A DNA stretch of 22,429 nucleotides from CAZLBV01 sp964557845 (GTDB taxonomy: Bacteria; Acidobacteriota; Aminicenantia; Aminicenantales; Aminicenantaceae). The translations under genes and the position numbers were made by a program. The notes beneath the pieces are model-generated. The model was given only the letters and a program-made list of their open reading frames with translations. It was not told the DNA's origin and made no database searches. The number at the start of each line of letters is the position of its first letter. The first letter of the stretch is position 1. Below, one piece after another: positions 16,212-22,429 of the stretch. The stretch lies in the NCBI GenBank assembly GCA_964557845.1, contig CAZLBV010000345.1:1-22429 (forward strand). The letters run 5' to 3'.

Positions 16212-18356
16212 TTAATCAGTGATTCCGATCAAGTCCAGCATGAAGGCATATTCCAAAGCCGTCTCCCGGTACTGTCTGAAACGGCCGGACACACCTCCGT
16301 GACCGGCTTCCATATTTGTTTTCAGCAGCAATAGATTTTCATCTGTTTTCATATCTCTGAGTTTCGCCACCCACTTGGCCGGTTCCCAATACTGGACCTG
16401 GGAATCATGGAGTCCGGTGGTGACCAACATAGCAGGATAGTTCTGTTCTTTTACCTGGTCATAGGGAGAATAGGACAGCATATATTCATAATATTCTTCG
16501 TTCTCGGGATTACCCCATTCATCGAACTCACTGGTCGTTAAAGGAATACTATGGTCGAGCATGGTTGTCACGACATCCACCCAGGGGACACCAGCAATCA
16601 CTCCCTTCCAGAGGTCAGGCCTCATATTCACTACAGCTCCCATAAGGAGGCCTCCGGCGCTGGCTCCTGCGGCAAATATTTTATCGGGATTGGTGTAGTT
16701 TTGATCGATTAGATACTCGGCGCAGCCGATAAAATCTGTAAAGGTATTCTTCTTGTTCAGGAGCTTTCCCTCCTCATACCACTCGCGGCCCATTTCCTGA
16801 CCGCCCCGAATATGGGCAAGGGCATAAACAAAACCCCGGTCGAGAAGGCTTAACCGGTCCGAACTGAAGCCCGGATTCATACTGGCACCATAAGAGCCAT
16901 ATCCGTAGAGAAGCAGAGGATTTTCTCCATTTTTCTCCAGGCCTTTTCGATAAACCAGGGATATCGGCACCTTCACTCCATCGCGGGCCGTGGCATATAA
17001 TCTTTCCGCATGATAATTATCAGGAGAAAAATCACCCAATACCTCCTGCTGTTTAAGCAAGATTTTTTCTTGAGTGTTCATGTTGTAATCATAAACCGAT
17101 GACGGTGTGGTCAATGATGAATAATTATAGCGCAGCATTTCAGTGTCAAAATCAGGATTGATAGAAATATGGGCTGAATAGGTTTCCTCACCGAAATCAA
17201 TGTAATAATCGGACATATCTTCCCACTTCATCACTCTCAGTTCGGTCAACCCGCTCTTTCTTTCGCTTAAAACCAGATATTCCTTAAATATTTCAAAACT
17301 TTGGAGAAGGACATCCTCTCGATGTGGGATGATCTCTACCCAATTTTCTTTGGTAGTTTTGTCCACAGGTGTGGCCATTAAACGAAAATTCTTGGCTTCA
17401 AGGTTGGTTAGGATATAAAACTTATCCTGGAAATGATCCACACTGTACTCTAATTCCTTTTCTCTCGGCTGAATGATCTTAAACTCTTCATTGGGATCAT
17501 TCGCATTCAGAAAGCGGTATTCTGATGAAAGAGTGCTGGCTGACGCGATAAATATGTAATCATTAGATTTGGTTTTATATACATATATTTCGAAAGTCGG
17601 ATCCTCTTCATGGTAAACCTCCACATCTTGGGATACATCTGTCCCTAAGACATGTTTAAAGATCTTAAAGGCACGAAGAGTGTCATCTTTGAGGGCATAA
17701 AAAACCGTTTTATTATCATTAGCCCAGGCCGCGGATCCGGAGGTATTGGGAATCTCGTCACTGAGTATTTCCCCTGTTTCCAAATTTTTAAAATGAATGG
17801 TATATTTTCTGCGGCTGACCGTATCCACTCCGTAGGCAAGCATCTTGTTATCCATACTGATGGAAAGGCCTCCAACATTAAAAAAATCATAGCCTTCCGC
17901 CATTTCATTGACATTAAGCATGATCTGTTCTTCTTCTTCAAGGCTGCCTTTTTTTCTGCAGTAGAAAGGGTACTCATTTCCTTCTTCGTAGCGGCTATAA
18001 TAATAATATCTGTTATCTTTGTAAGGAACGGACATATCCGTCTGTTTGATCCTGCCGACTATCTCATTGAACAACTTCTCCTGCAGAGCCTCGGTATGCC
18101 CCATTTTTTCCTCGAGATATTCATTCTCCGCCTTCAAGTAAGCGGTAACCTCAGGATCGTCCCTTTCTCTTAACCAATAATAATAATCGACCCGGGTATC
18201 TCCATGGATGGTCAATTCTTTTTTTATTTTTTTTGCTTCGGGCGGCAGAACTTCAGATTTATCCTGTTGAGTACAGCTTGAAATAAACCCAAAAAACAGT
18301 AAAAAAATCAAAATGGATAGAAATGTTTTTTGTTTGGATCCAAAATTCCGGTTCAT
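16212..18356 (-). CDS. ptrB: Oligopeptidase B / prolyl oligopeptidase (S9A), lipoprotein form
   Basis: 714 residues with the full S9A plan. The signal peptide ends in the lipobox ISSC (lipidated Cys28). A short linker leads to the family opening RVDYYYWLRERDDPEVTAYL (55-74), the seven-bladed propeller (about 110-440) and the alpha/beta-hydrolase domain. The triad is Ser566 in GASAGG, Asp651 in LHDSQV and His686 in EAGHGG. The propeller keeps the WANDNKTVFY blade typical of oligopeptidase B. The enzyme cleaves short peptides, classically after basic residues, with the propeller excluding folded proteins. E. coli PtrB is cytoplasmic, so the lipid anchor places this one in the envelope. GGAGG lies four bases before ATG 18356. 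The start is 20 bp after the stop of the SpoIIAA-like gene, so the two form an operon. Arg/Lys specificity is inferred. Confidence 0.93.
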   Translation of the reverse strand: MNRNFGSKQKTFLSILIFLLFFGFISSCTQQDKSEVLPPEAKKIKKELTIHGDTRVDYYYWLRERDDPEVTAYLKAENEYLEEKMGHTEALQEKLFNEIVGRIKQTDMSVPYKDNRYYYYSRYEEGNEYPFYCRKKGSLEEEEQIMLNVNEMAEGYDFFNVGGLSISMDNKMLAYGVDTVSRRKYTIHFKNLETGEILSDEIPNTSGSAAWANDNKTVFYALKDDTLRAFKIFKHVLGTDVSQDVEVYHEEDPTFEIYVYKTKSNDYIFIASASTLSSEYRFLNANDPNEEFKIIQPREKELEYSVDHFQDKFYILTNLEAKNFRLMATPVDKTTKENWVEIIPHREDVLLQSFEIFKEYLVLSERKSGLTELRVMKWEDMSDYYIDFGEETYSAHISINPDFDTEMLRYNYSSLTTPSSVYDYNMNTQEKILLKQQEVLGDFSPDNYHAERLYATARDGVKVPISLVYRKGLEKNGENPLLLYGYGSYGASMNPGFSSDRLSLLDRGFVYALAHIRGGQEMGREWYEEGKLLNKKNTFTDFIGCAEYLIDQNYTNPDKIFAAGASAGGLLMGAVVNMRPDLWKGVIAGVPWVDVVTTMLDHSIPLTTSEFDEWGNPENEEYYEYMLSYSPYDQVKEQNYPAMLVTTGLHDSQVQYWEPAKWVAKLRDMKTDENLLLLKTNMEAGHGGVSGRFRQYRETALEYAFMLDLIGITD

Positions 18357-18376
18357 GATTCCTCCAATTTAAATAT

Positions 18377-18769
18377 TTATTGTGAAGCAAGCCATTTTCT
18401 GGCTTCGACGAGCTCTCCATGATAATAGATGGTTAGATCCTTGTTGTTGACCTTTCGCATGATCTCATTCATGGACATCTTAGCGAAAACACTTTGGGGA
18501 ACTACAATTGCCATGTATTTTATCTGGGCTTCGTAGGCTCTGGGAAACCAATTTTCATTTGACCATATCTGGTCCTCTTTTTCAACCACTCCCAGTTGTC
18601 TTAGATCAGCGAGCCATTTATTTGATTTTTTCTCAGTGAGAAGCTTTAATCCCATATCCAAGCCCTGGCGAAATTCGTCTCCTTTAGCTAATCTTTTCCA
18701 CTCCATCTCAACAAATCCACCTTCTTCATGCCATCGAATCGTTAAATATGAAGAGTCATAATAATTCAT
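18377..18769 (-). CDS. SpoIIAA/STAS-like small protein
   Basis: 130 residues. The pattern is that of STAS/SpoIIAA-like proteins seen in Bacteroidota and cyanobacteria: an opening beta pair (YLTIRWHEEGGFVEMEW), a helix containing FRQGLDMGLKLL, then WLADLRQLGVVEKEDQIWSNENWFPRA, a strand IKYMAIVVPQS, and a C-terminal EARKWLAS helix. The conserved Trp/Asp core (WLAD and W-x5-W) is present. Function is not established in this family. Roles as a regulatory scaffold or lipid-binding module have been proposed for related folds. A Ser/Thr kinase partner is not evident nearby. It is the first gene of an operon with the oligopeptidase B lipoprotein, reading from a good sigma-70 promoter at 18859-18831, and GAGGG precedes its ATG. 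The family call is by pattern and moderate. Confidence 0.6.
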   Translation of the reverse strand: MNYYDSSYLTIRWHEEGGFVEMEWKRLAKGDEFRQGLDMGLKLLTEKKSNKWLADLRQLGVVEKEDQIWSNENWFPRAYEAQIKYMAIVVPQSVFAKMSMNEIMRKVNNKDLTIYYHGELVEARKWLASQ

Positions 18770-18830
18770 TTTTTCCCTCTTAGTCTGCTTAGATTGTCCT
18801 TTACTCTAAAAATATCCCCATGTAAATTTA

Positions 18831-18859
18831 CTTATAGCACAGCCCTATCACCAAGTCAA
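18831..18859 (-). promoter_or_regulatory. Sigma-70 promoter for the SpoIIAA-like / oligopeptidase B operon
   Basis: On the minus strand, -35 TTGACT (18859-18854), a 17-base spacer and -10 TATAAG (18836-18831) with a TGC extension. Initiation near 18824 gives a leader of about 55 bases with a GAGGG ribosome site. Confidence 0.65.
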
Positions 18860-18943
18860 AACAATTATAAGTGGATGGGTAAATGAGTTTATGAGTAGTG
18901 GATATGATAATAGATTGACGTGTGCTTCACTTCGCACAGGTAA

Positions 18944-18983
18944 GGTTTCGAGGTTTCAAGGAGTCAAGGTTCCAAGGGTTTCT
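18944..18983. repeat. Degenerate 8-bp tandem repeat (GGTTTCAA-like)
   Basis: Five consecutive units follow the pattern GGTTTCGA, GGTTTCAA, GGAGTCAA, GGTTCCAA, GGGTTTC. The period is exactly eight. It opens a 560-bp gene-free interval (18770-19334), and a CAAGGG/CCCTTG inverted repeat overlaps its right end. Confidence 0.6.
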
Positions 18984-19017
18984 TTTTTTTCCCTTGCTTC
19001 TCGTTTTTAACCTTTTT

Positions 19018-19052
19018 TAACTTAACACTTAAAACTAAACATTTAAAATTGT
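19018..19052. repeat. Degenerate A/T repeat patch (ACTTAAAA-like)
   Basis: A run of near-repeats of the type AACTTAACACTTAAAACTAAAC, continuing ATTTAAAA. It is not palindromic and shows no reading frame. It is the second of three patches of different repeat types in the same interval. Confidence 0.4.
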
Positions 19053-19127
19053 GTTCTTTGTTCGTCGTCTCAGACAGTCAGCTTTTTTAGCTTTAGCCTC
19101 TCGCCTCTTGCCATTTTGAGTTTTTGA

Positions 19128-19266
19128 TCTTATATCTTCTGTATTCTGGCTTCTGACTCCTATCTCCTCGGTTTTATTTTTCTTCTTGGTTTTCTTCTAT
19201 CTCCTATATTCTATCTTCTGTCTTCTGCTTTTCTCCTATCTTCTGGTTTTCTATCTTCTGCCTTTT
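19128..19266. repeat. Pyrimidine-rich degenerate repeat (TCTTCTG/TATCTTCTG-like)
   Basis: The plus strand is dominated by C and T with many copies of TATCTTCTG, GGCTTCTG, TATCTCCT and TCTTCTGC at irregular 8-12 base spacing. No translatable frame or RNA fold is evident. The remaining part of the 18770-19334 interval carries the minus-strand promoter at its left end and a direct repeat with a possible promoter at its right end. Confidence 0.5.
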
Positions 19267-19290
19267 TCAGGAGGATTTTCAGGAGGATTT
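19266..19290 (+). repeat. Short direct repeat TTTTCAGGAGGAT
   Basis: Two adjacent copies of TTTTCAGGAGGATTT-like sequence, each containing a perfect AGGAGG. Both are about 50 bases upstream of the symporter start, too far to serve as its ribosome site. Confidence 0.5.
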
Positions 19291-19291
19291 C

Positions 19292-19318
19292 TTGACATAG
19301 TTGGTTTAAACATAATAT
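19292..19318 (+). promoter_or_regulatory. Possible sigma-70 promoter for the symporter
   Basis: A perfect -35 TTGACA (19292-19297) is followed after 15 bases by TAATAT (19313-19318). The spacer is short; TATCTT at 18 bases is the alternative -10. Initiation near 19325 leaves about 10 bases before the ATG. Confidence 0.45.
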
Positions 19319-19334
19319 CTTAAATTTCTGTTTG

Positions 19335-20570
19335 ATGCGATTAAAAAAATTATCTCTCACTCACTTTATTTTTATTGGATTTTTTTTAGGGATTTTGGCG
19401 GGTTGGCTGCTGGAAGAGCGGATATTGTTTGTGGCTGAGCCTCTGGCCGAAATATTTCTAAGACTCTTGCGCATGGCGATCATGCCATTAATTGTAACCT
19501 CCCTGATATCAGGAGTGGTCAGTGTCGGCAGCGCCGCCGGTCTGGGACGATTAGGGATCAAGACTTTTGGTTATTATATCACCAGTAGTCTGCTGGCGAT
19601 ATTAACCGGTCAGATACTGGTCAATCTTCTTAAACCAGGGGTAGGTGCTGATATTGGTTTAAAAAAATCCACGGAAACAATCGCAGCAGCAGAACATGGA
19701 TTAGGAACACTGCTGATCAACATCATCCCGGAAAATCCTTTTAATTCCCTGGCTCGCGGGGATGTGCTTCCCATTATCTTTTTTTCTATATTGTTTGGAT
19801 ATTTCATTACCCGTCTCCCCAAAAAACAGCGTGCTCATCTTACAGATTTTTTTCAGGCAGCCTTCGAAACTATGATGAAACTCACTTTGTTCGTAGTCTG
19901 GAGTGCTCCCCTTGGAGTTTTCGGCATAATCGCAAGAATCGTAGCTGAGACAGGATTTGATTCATTTCAATGCCTGGGATTTTATTTCTTTACCGTGCTT
20001 ATTGGACTGGGAATACATGCATTTATCAACCTTCCACTTTTATTGATTTTTATTGCACGTATTAACCCTCTGCGCCATTATAAAGGAATGCCTTCTGCAA
20101 TGATGACCGCGTTTTCAACCTGCTCAACCATAGTAACCCTTCCTCTCACCATGAAAGCGGTTACGGGAAACTCCAGAGTCTCGACAAAAATAGCAAACTT
20201 TGTCCTCCCGATCGGAGCCACTGTAAACATGGACGGTACGGCTCTCTATGAATGTGTTGCCACCATTTTCATTGCTCAGGTTTATGGATTTCATCTTTCC
20301 TTCAGCGCCCAGATGATCATTGTACTAACGGCACTGCTCGCCTCTATCGGTGCTGCCAGTGTTCCTATGAGCGGAATGGTCATGATGTCTATTATTCTTA
20401 AAGCAGTAGGTCTGCCCTTGGAAGGAATTGCTGTCATTTTGGCGGTTGACCGGATCCTGGATATGTTTCGAACTACCATAAATGTTCTTAGTGACAGTTG
20501 CGGCGCAGTCATTGTTGCCCGTTTAGAAGGAGAATCCCTAAAGGGGATCGGAGAACCTCTACCAGAATAA
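19335..20570 (+). CDS. Dicarboxylate/amino acid:cation symporter (DAACS, GltP-like)
   Basis: 411 residues from ATG 19335; the codon before it is TTG, so 19332 is possible. This is a sodium- or proton-coupled symporter of the glutamate transporter family: eight membrane helices and two re-entrant hairpins. The serine-rich hairpin is visible as AFSTCSTIVTLP. The cation motif is NMDGT (298-302). The last substrate-binding stretch is DRILDMFRTTINVLSD, containing Asp376, Arg379, Asn383 and Asp387. These match GltPh Asp394, Arg397, Asn401 and Asp405. The Arg is the residue that pairs with the side-chain carboxylate, so an acidic substrate (glutamate, aspartate or C4-dicarboxylate) is favoured over neutral amino acids. 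No ribosome site is seen. The next gene starts 88 bp downstream and appears to have its own promoter. It fits amino-acid uptake after protein breakdown. Confidence 0.92.
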   Translation: MRLKKLSLTHFIFIGFFLGILAGWLLEERILFVAEPLAEIFLRLLRMAIMPLIVTSLISGVVSVGSAAGLGRLGIKTFGYYITSSLLAILTGQILVNLLKPGVGADIGLKKSTETIAAAEHGLGTLLINIIPENPFNSLARGDVLPIIFFSILFGYFITRLPKKQRAHLTDFFQAAFETMMKLTLFVVWSAPLGVFGIIARIVAETGFDSFQCLGFYFFTVLIGLGIHAFINLPLLLIFIARINPLRHYKGMPSAMMTAFSTCSTIVTLPLTMKAVTGNSRVSTKIANFVLPIGATVNMDGTALYECVATIFIAQVYGFHLSFSAQMIIVLTALLASIGAASVPMSGMVMMSIILKAVGLPLEGIAVILAVDRILDMFRTTINVLSDSCGAVIVARLEGESLKGIGEPLPE

Positions 20571-20610
20571 AAAATATCAAGTATTAATTATTCATTTATT
20601 CGTTTTTTGC

Positions 20611-20640
20611 TTGACGAAATGAAAATATGAAATGTAGAAT
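20611..20640 (+). promoter_or_regulatory. Possible sigma-70 promoter for the permease operon
   Basis: TTGACG (20611-20616), an 18-base spacer and TAGAAT (20635-20640). Initiation near 20647 would cut into the AAAAGG ribosome site (20645-20650), so the real start or promoter may differ. Confidence 0.35.
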
Positions 20641-20658
20641 CTTTAAAAGGTAAAAAAC

Positions 20659-21972
20659 ATGTCTATGCAAATCGGAATCATTCTTTTCCTTATGGTAGCA
20701 GCTTATACTCTTACTAAAATGCTTAAAGCATCCGTGGAAACATCCATGCTGATGGCAGCTTTAGTTGGGGGTATAGCTGGAACTGTTGTCAAAACCCCTC
20801 CTCTGGAGCAGCTTGCCCGTCATCTGGCTGAAGGAAGCTTTACGTATTTGGATGTCATTCTGGTTTTCGTGACGGCAACCATATTCATGGCTGTAGTTTC
20901 GGAATCAGGCGGCGTTAATTATGTGGTGAGGGGGACGATCAAATACTTTTATAATGCCAGGGTCATCGCCCTTCTGCTCTTGATGATCATCGTGCTCATA
21001 CCAGGAGCCTTGACCGGCGCCGGCAGTGTATCTCTTCTGGTTGTCGGGGCCCCGGTGGCACTGGCCTTAGGATATTTGGGAATCCCTCAAAAAAAAGTGG
21101 CGGCCATTCTTTTTATTGTTGCCGGATTAAGCGCTGCCGCTCCTCCGGTCAATATCTGGGCTATGATCCTGTCTGCTGGCACGGCCATTCCTTATGTGGG
21201 TTTCGAACTCCCCTTAGGCATACCGGTGCTGATACTGGGAACCTTCACTGTTCTTACGATTGGCTGGAAGAATCAGGGAACTCTAGACAAAGAAAAAGTC
21301 CTGGAAAAAATGCCTGAAATTCCGGCCAAAATGTCCTGGTGGAGAGTTTTACTTCCTTTTTTAGTTTTCTTCGGAACGATCTTTATCTTCCGGGCTTGGC
21401 CTTTTTCAATTCCTATCCTCGGTTTACCTCTTCAGTTCGTTCTGGCCGGACTCACTGCCTGGATAGTTAGCCCTAAACGCATCAATATACTGATCATTTC
21501 CCGGGATACGGTCAAAAGGCTGCTCCCTCTTCTGGCAACCATGATAATTGTTGGAATGCTCCAGCAGATCATGACGGTTACCGGAGTGAGAGGATTGCTC
21601 TCCTTTATAGTGATCAGCACTCCTCTTATTCTTCTCTTTATTTCTCTGGCTTTCATCATTCCTATATCAGAAGGAGTCCTGACTTACGGAGGGGCCGCTA
21701 TTATAGGGATTCCTTTGATCTGGTTTCTGGATTCCATCGGACTGCATGCAACTGTGGCCATTGCGGGTCTGAGCTTACTCTGGCCATTGGGTGATGGGCT
21801 GCCTCCCACTGCCTTGATCGGCAGGCTCAGTGTGATGGTTTCTGAATATAAAGGCTCCTATTGGTCCTTTCTAAAAGCAACCTGGCTCCCGTGGATAATC
21901 ATCACCATAACAGGCATTCTCATGGTTGTTTATTCGGCCAAATTGGAATTTCTGGTCCGTTGGAGCATGTAA
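20659..21972 (+). CDS. Ion-transporter-superfamily permease (TRAP DctM-like)
   Basis: 437 residues, almost entirely hydrophobic, about 11-12 membrane segments. Two similar halves carry the marks of IT-superfamily secondary transporters such as TRAP large subunits and related anion permeases. In the first half, PGALTGAGSVSLLVVG is followed by LGIPQKKVAAI and LSAAAPPVN. In the second half, IPISEGVLTYGGAAIIG is followed by WPLGDGLPPTALIG. The AAPPVN and GLPPTA loops probably shape the substrate site. There is no solute-binding protein or four-helix DctQ subunit beside it in the visible part. AAAAGG precedes ATG 20659. It is followed after 25 bp by a 51-residue membrane protein and after that by an aspartoacylase-like enzyme, so the substrate may be an N-acylated amino acid or dicarboxylate. 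Superfamily placement is good, but substrate is inference. Confidence 0.7.
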   Translation: MSMQIGIILFLMVAAYTLTKMLKASVETSMLMAALVGGIAGTVVKTPPLEQLARHLAEGSFTYLDVILVFVTATIFMAVVSESGGVNYVVRGTIKYFYNARVIALLLLMIIVLIPGALTGAGSVSLLVVGAPVALALGYLGIPQKKVAAILFIVAGLSAAAPPVNIWAMILSAGTAIPYVGFELPLGIPVLILGTFTVLTIGWKNQGTLDKEKVLEKMPEIPAKMSWWRVLLPFLVFFGTIFIFRAWPFSIPILGLPLQFVLAGLTAWIVSPKRINILIISRDTVKRLLPLLATMIIVGMLQQIMTVTGVRGLLSFIVISTPLILLFISLAFIIPISEGVLTYGGAAIIGIPLIWFLDSIGLHATVAIAGLSLLWPLGDGLPPTALIGRLSVMVSEYKGSYWSFLKATWLPWIIITITGILMVVYSAKLEFLVRWSM

Positions 21973-21997
21973 AATGGTAAAAAGAGGAGATAAATAA

Positions 21998-22153
21998 ATG
22001 CCTTTTATTATGATTATTTATTATATCTTATGTGCTTATATATCTATAATGCTTATCTGGAATTTTATCAGAGAAAAAAAGAGCACCGAAGAAATGCTCC
22101 ATTATCTTCTGGTTTTATTCCCCCTGATCCTACGGATTTTAAGGGTTAAATAA
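21998..22153 (+). CDS. 51-residue membrane protein in the permease operon
   Basis: ATG 21998 with AGGAG eight bases upstream. Two hydrophobic segments (about 2-22 and 34-48) flank a charged loop REKKSTEE (25-32). It starts 25 bp after the permease stop and ends 13 bp before the next start, so it is well inside the operon. I know no family with this sequence. Its size, twin helices and place suggest an accessory subunit of the permease, comparable in position to the small subunit of TRAP systems but far shorter than DctQ (about 160 residues). The strong ribosome site and tight spacing support a real gene. Confidence 0.65.
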   Translation: MPFIMIIYYILCAYISIMLIWNFIREKKSTEEMLHYLLVLFPLILRILRVK

Positions 22154-22166
22154 AGAGGTATATCAA

Positions 22167-22429
22167 ATGCACCGCTATAAAATTACAAAAGTAATCCTTG
22201 TGATAATAATCGCCGCATTCGCCGCCTATTCCGGCTTGCAGTTCTATAATCACCGCCATTATCAAATGCCCATCGTGGCGGGGCCCGGAGTTACCAAGGT
22301 GATTAAATTAAGCGAATATTCTCCCGGCATTAAAGGAACCATGGCGGATACACTGGTCTTTTTTATGGAAGGCAAGCAGCCCGGTGGGAAAGCCATCATA
22401 ATAGCCAATACCCATTCCAATGAACCGGC
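22167..22429 (+). CDS. Aspartoacylase/succinylglutamate desuccinylase-like enzyme, N-terminal part
   Basis: Only 87 codons are visible before the window ends. ATG 22167 has GAGG eight bases upstream. Residues about 7-25 form a single membrane anchor or signal peptide. The following segment ends in KAIIIANTHSNEP, where His83 and Glu86 correspond to the HxxE zinc ligands of the M14-related AstE/AspA family (usual form GG-x-HGNEP). Family members hydrolyse N-succinylglutamate, N-acetylaspartate or similar amides. With a membrane anchor, this one probably acts at or outside the inner membrane and releases amino acids or carboxylates for the permease encoded two genes upstream. The family call rests on one motif and could change once the rest is seen. 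Confidence 0.65.
   Translation, partial: MHRYKITKVILVIIIAAFAAYSGLQFYNHRHYQMPIVAGPGVTKVIKLSEYSPGIKGTMADTLVFFMEGKQPGGKAIIIANTHSNEP

Noticed and set aside
17652..18173. 173-codon frame on the plus strand
   Set aside because: It is wholly antisense to the oligopeptidase B gene, which has all family motifs, and the plus-strand frame has no ribosome site or recognisable domain.
18944..19270. CRISPR array or transposon end
   Set aside because: Repeat units are short and degenerate with no constant spacers, terminal inverted repeats or transposase.

Overview
This 22.4 kb window of about 42% GC looks like chromosomal DNA of a diderm (Gram-negative type), heterotrophic, protein-degrading bacterium. 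The pointers are lipobox signal peptides, an AsmA-like protein, several exported peptidases, two good sigma-54 promoter sequences and a phosphofructokinase with pyrophosphate-type active-site residues. The mixture resembles Aminicenantota/Acidobacteriota-type candidate phyla. That is an impression from gene content, not a demonstrated placement. No tRNA, rRNA, CRISPR array, transposase, phage gene or plasmid gene was recognised.

Layout. 1-435 (-) is the start of an AsmA-like protein, divergent from an exported S9 peptidase (533-2602). A two-gene minus-strand operon follows: a YhaO/SbcD-like phosphoesterase and a YhaN/SbcC-like SMC ATPase whose stop and start codons share one base. Divergent from it is an exported M1 metallopeptidase (7171-8841), followed by a small NTF2-like lipoprotein (-). 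The 9.4-9.95 kb interval holds a sigma-54 promoter, two strong hairpins and a sigma-70 promoter overlapped by a paired palindromic operator. These lie in front of an exported glycosidase-like protein of DUF5010/GH99 type. Convergent to it is an exported papain-like protease with a C-terminal lectin-like domain, then a PilZ protein and a PPi-type phosphofructokinase (all -). At 15.38 kb a near-consensus sigma-54 promoter drives a 96-residue stand-alone Fis-type DNA-binding protein. A minus-strand group follows: SpoIIAA-like protein, lipoprotein oligopeptidase B and a 62-residue membrane protein. A roughly 560 bp non-coding interval contains three patches of degenerate short repeats. The window ends with plus-strand transport genes: a dicarboxylate/glutamate symporter, then an ion-transporter-superfamily permease, a 51-residue membrane protein and the start of an aspartoacylase/succinylglutamate-desuccinylase-like zinc enzyme.

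How the genes fit together (inference). Four exported or lipid-anchored peptidases of different clans (S9 DPP-like, M1, C1A, S9A) plus acidic amino-acid uptake and a deacylase-like enzyme describe extracellular protein and peptide scavenging. The glycosidase-like protein adds carbohydrate use under its own repressor-type operator. The most interesting features are regulatory: two sigma-54 promoters 5.9 kb apart, one reading an orphan Fis-type protein and one reading a gene-poor, hairpin-rich segment that may encode a small RNA or short peptide. The permease / 51-residue protein / deacylase cluster may be an uncharacterised uptake-and-hydrolysis unit.
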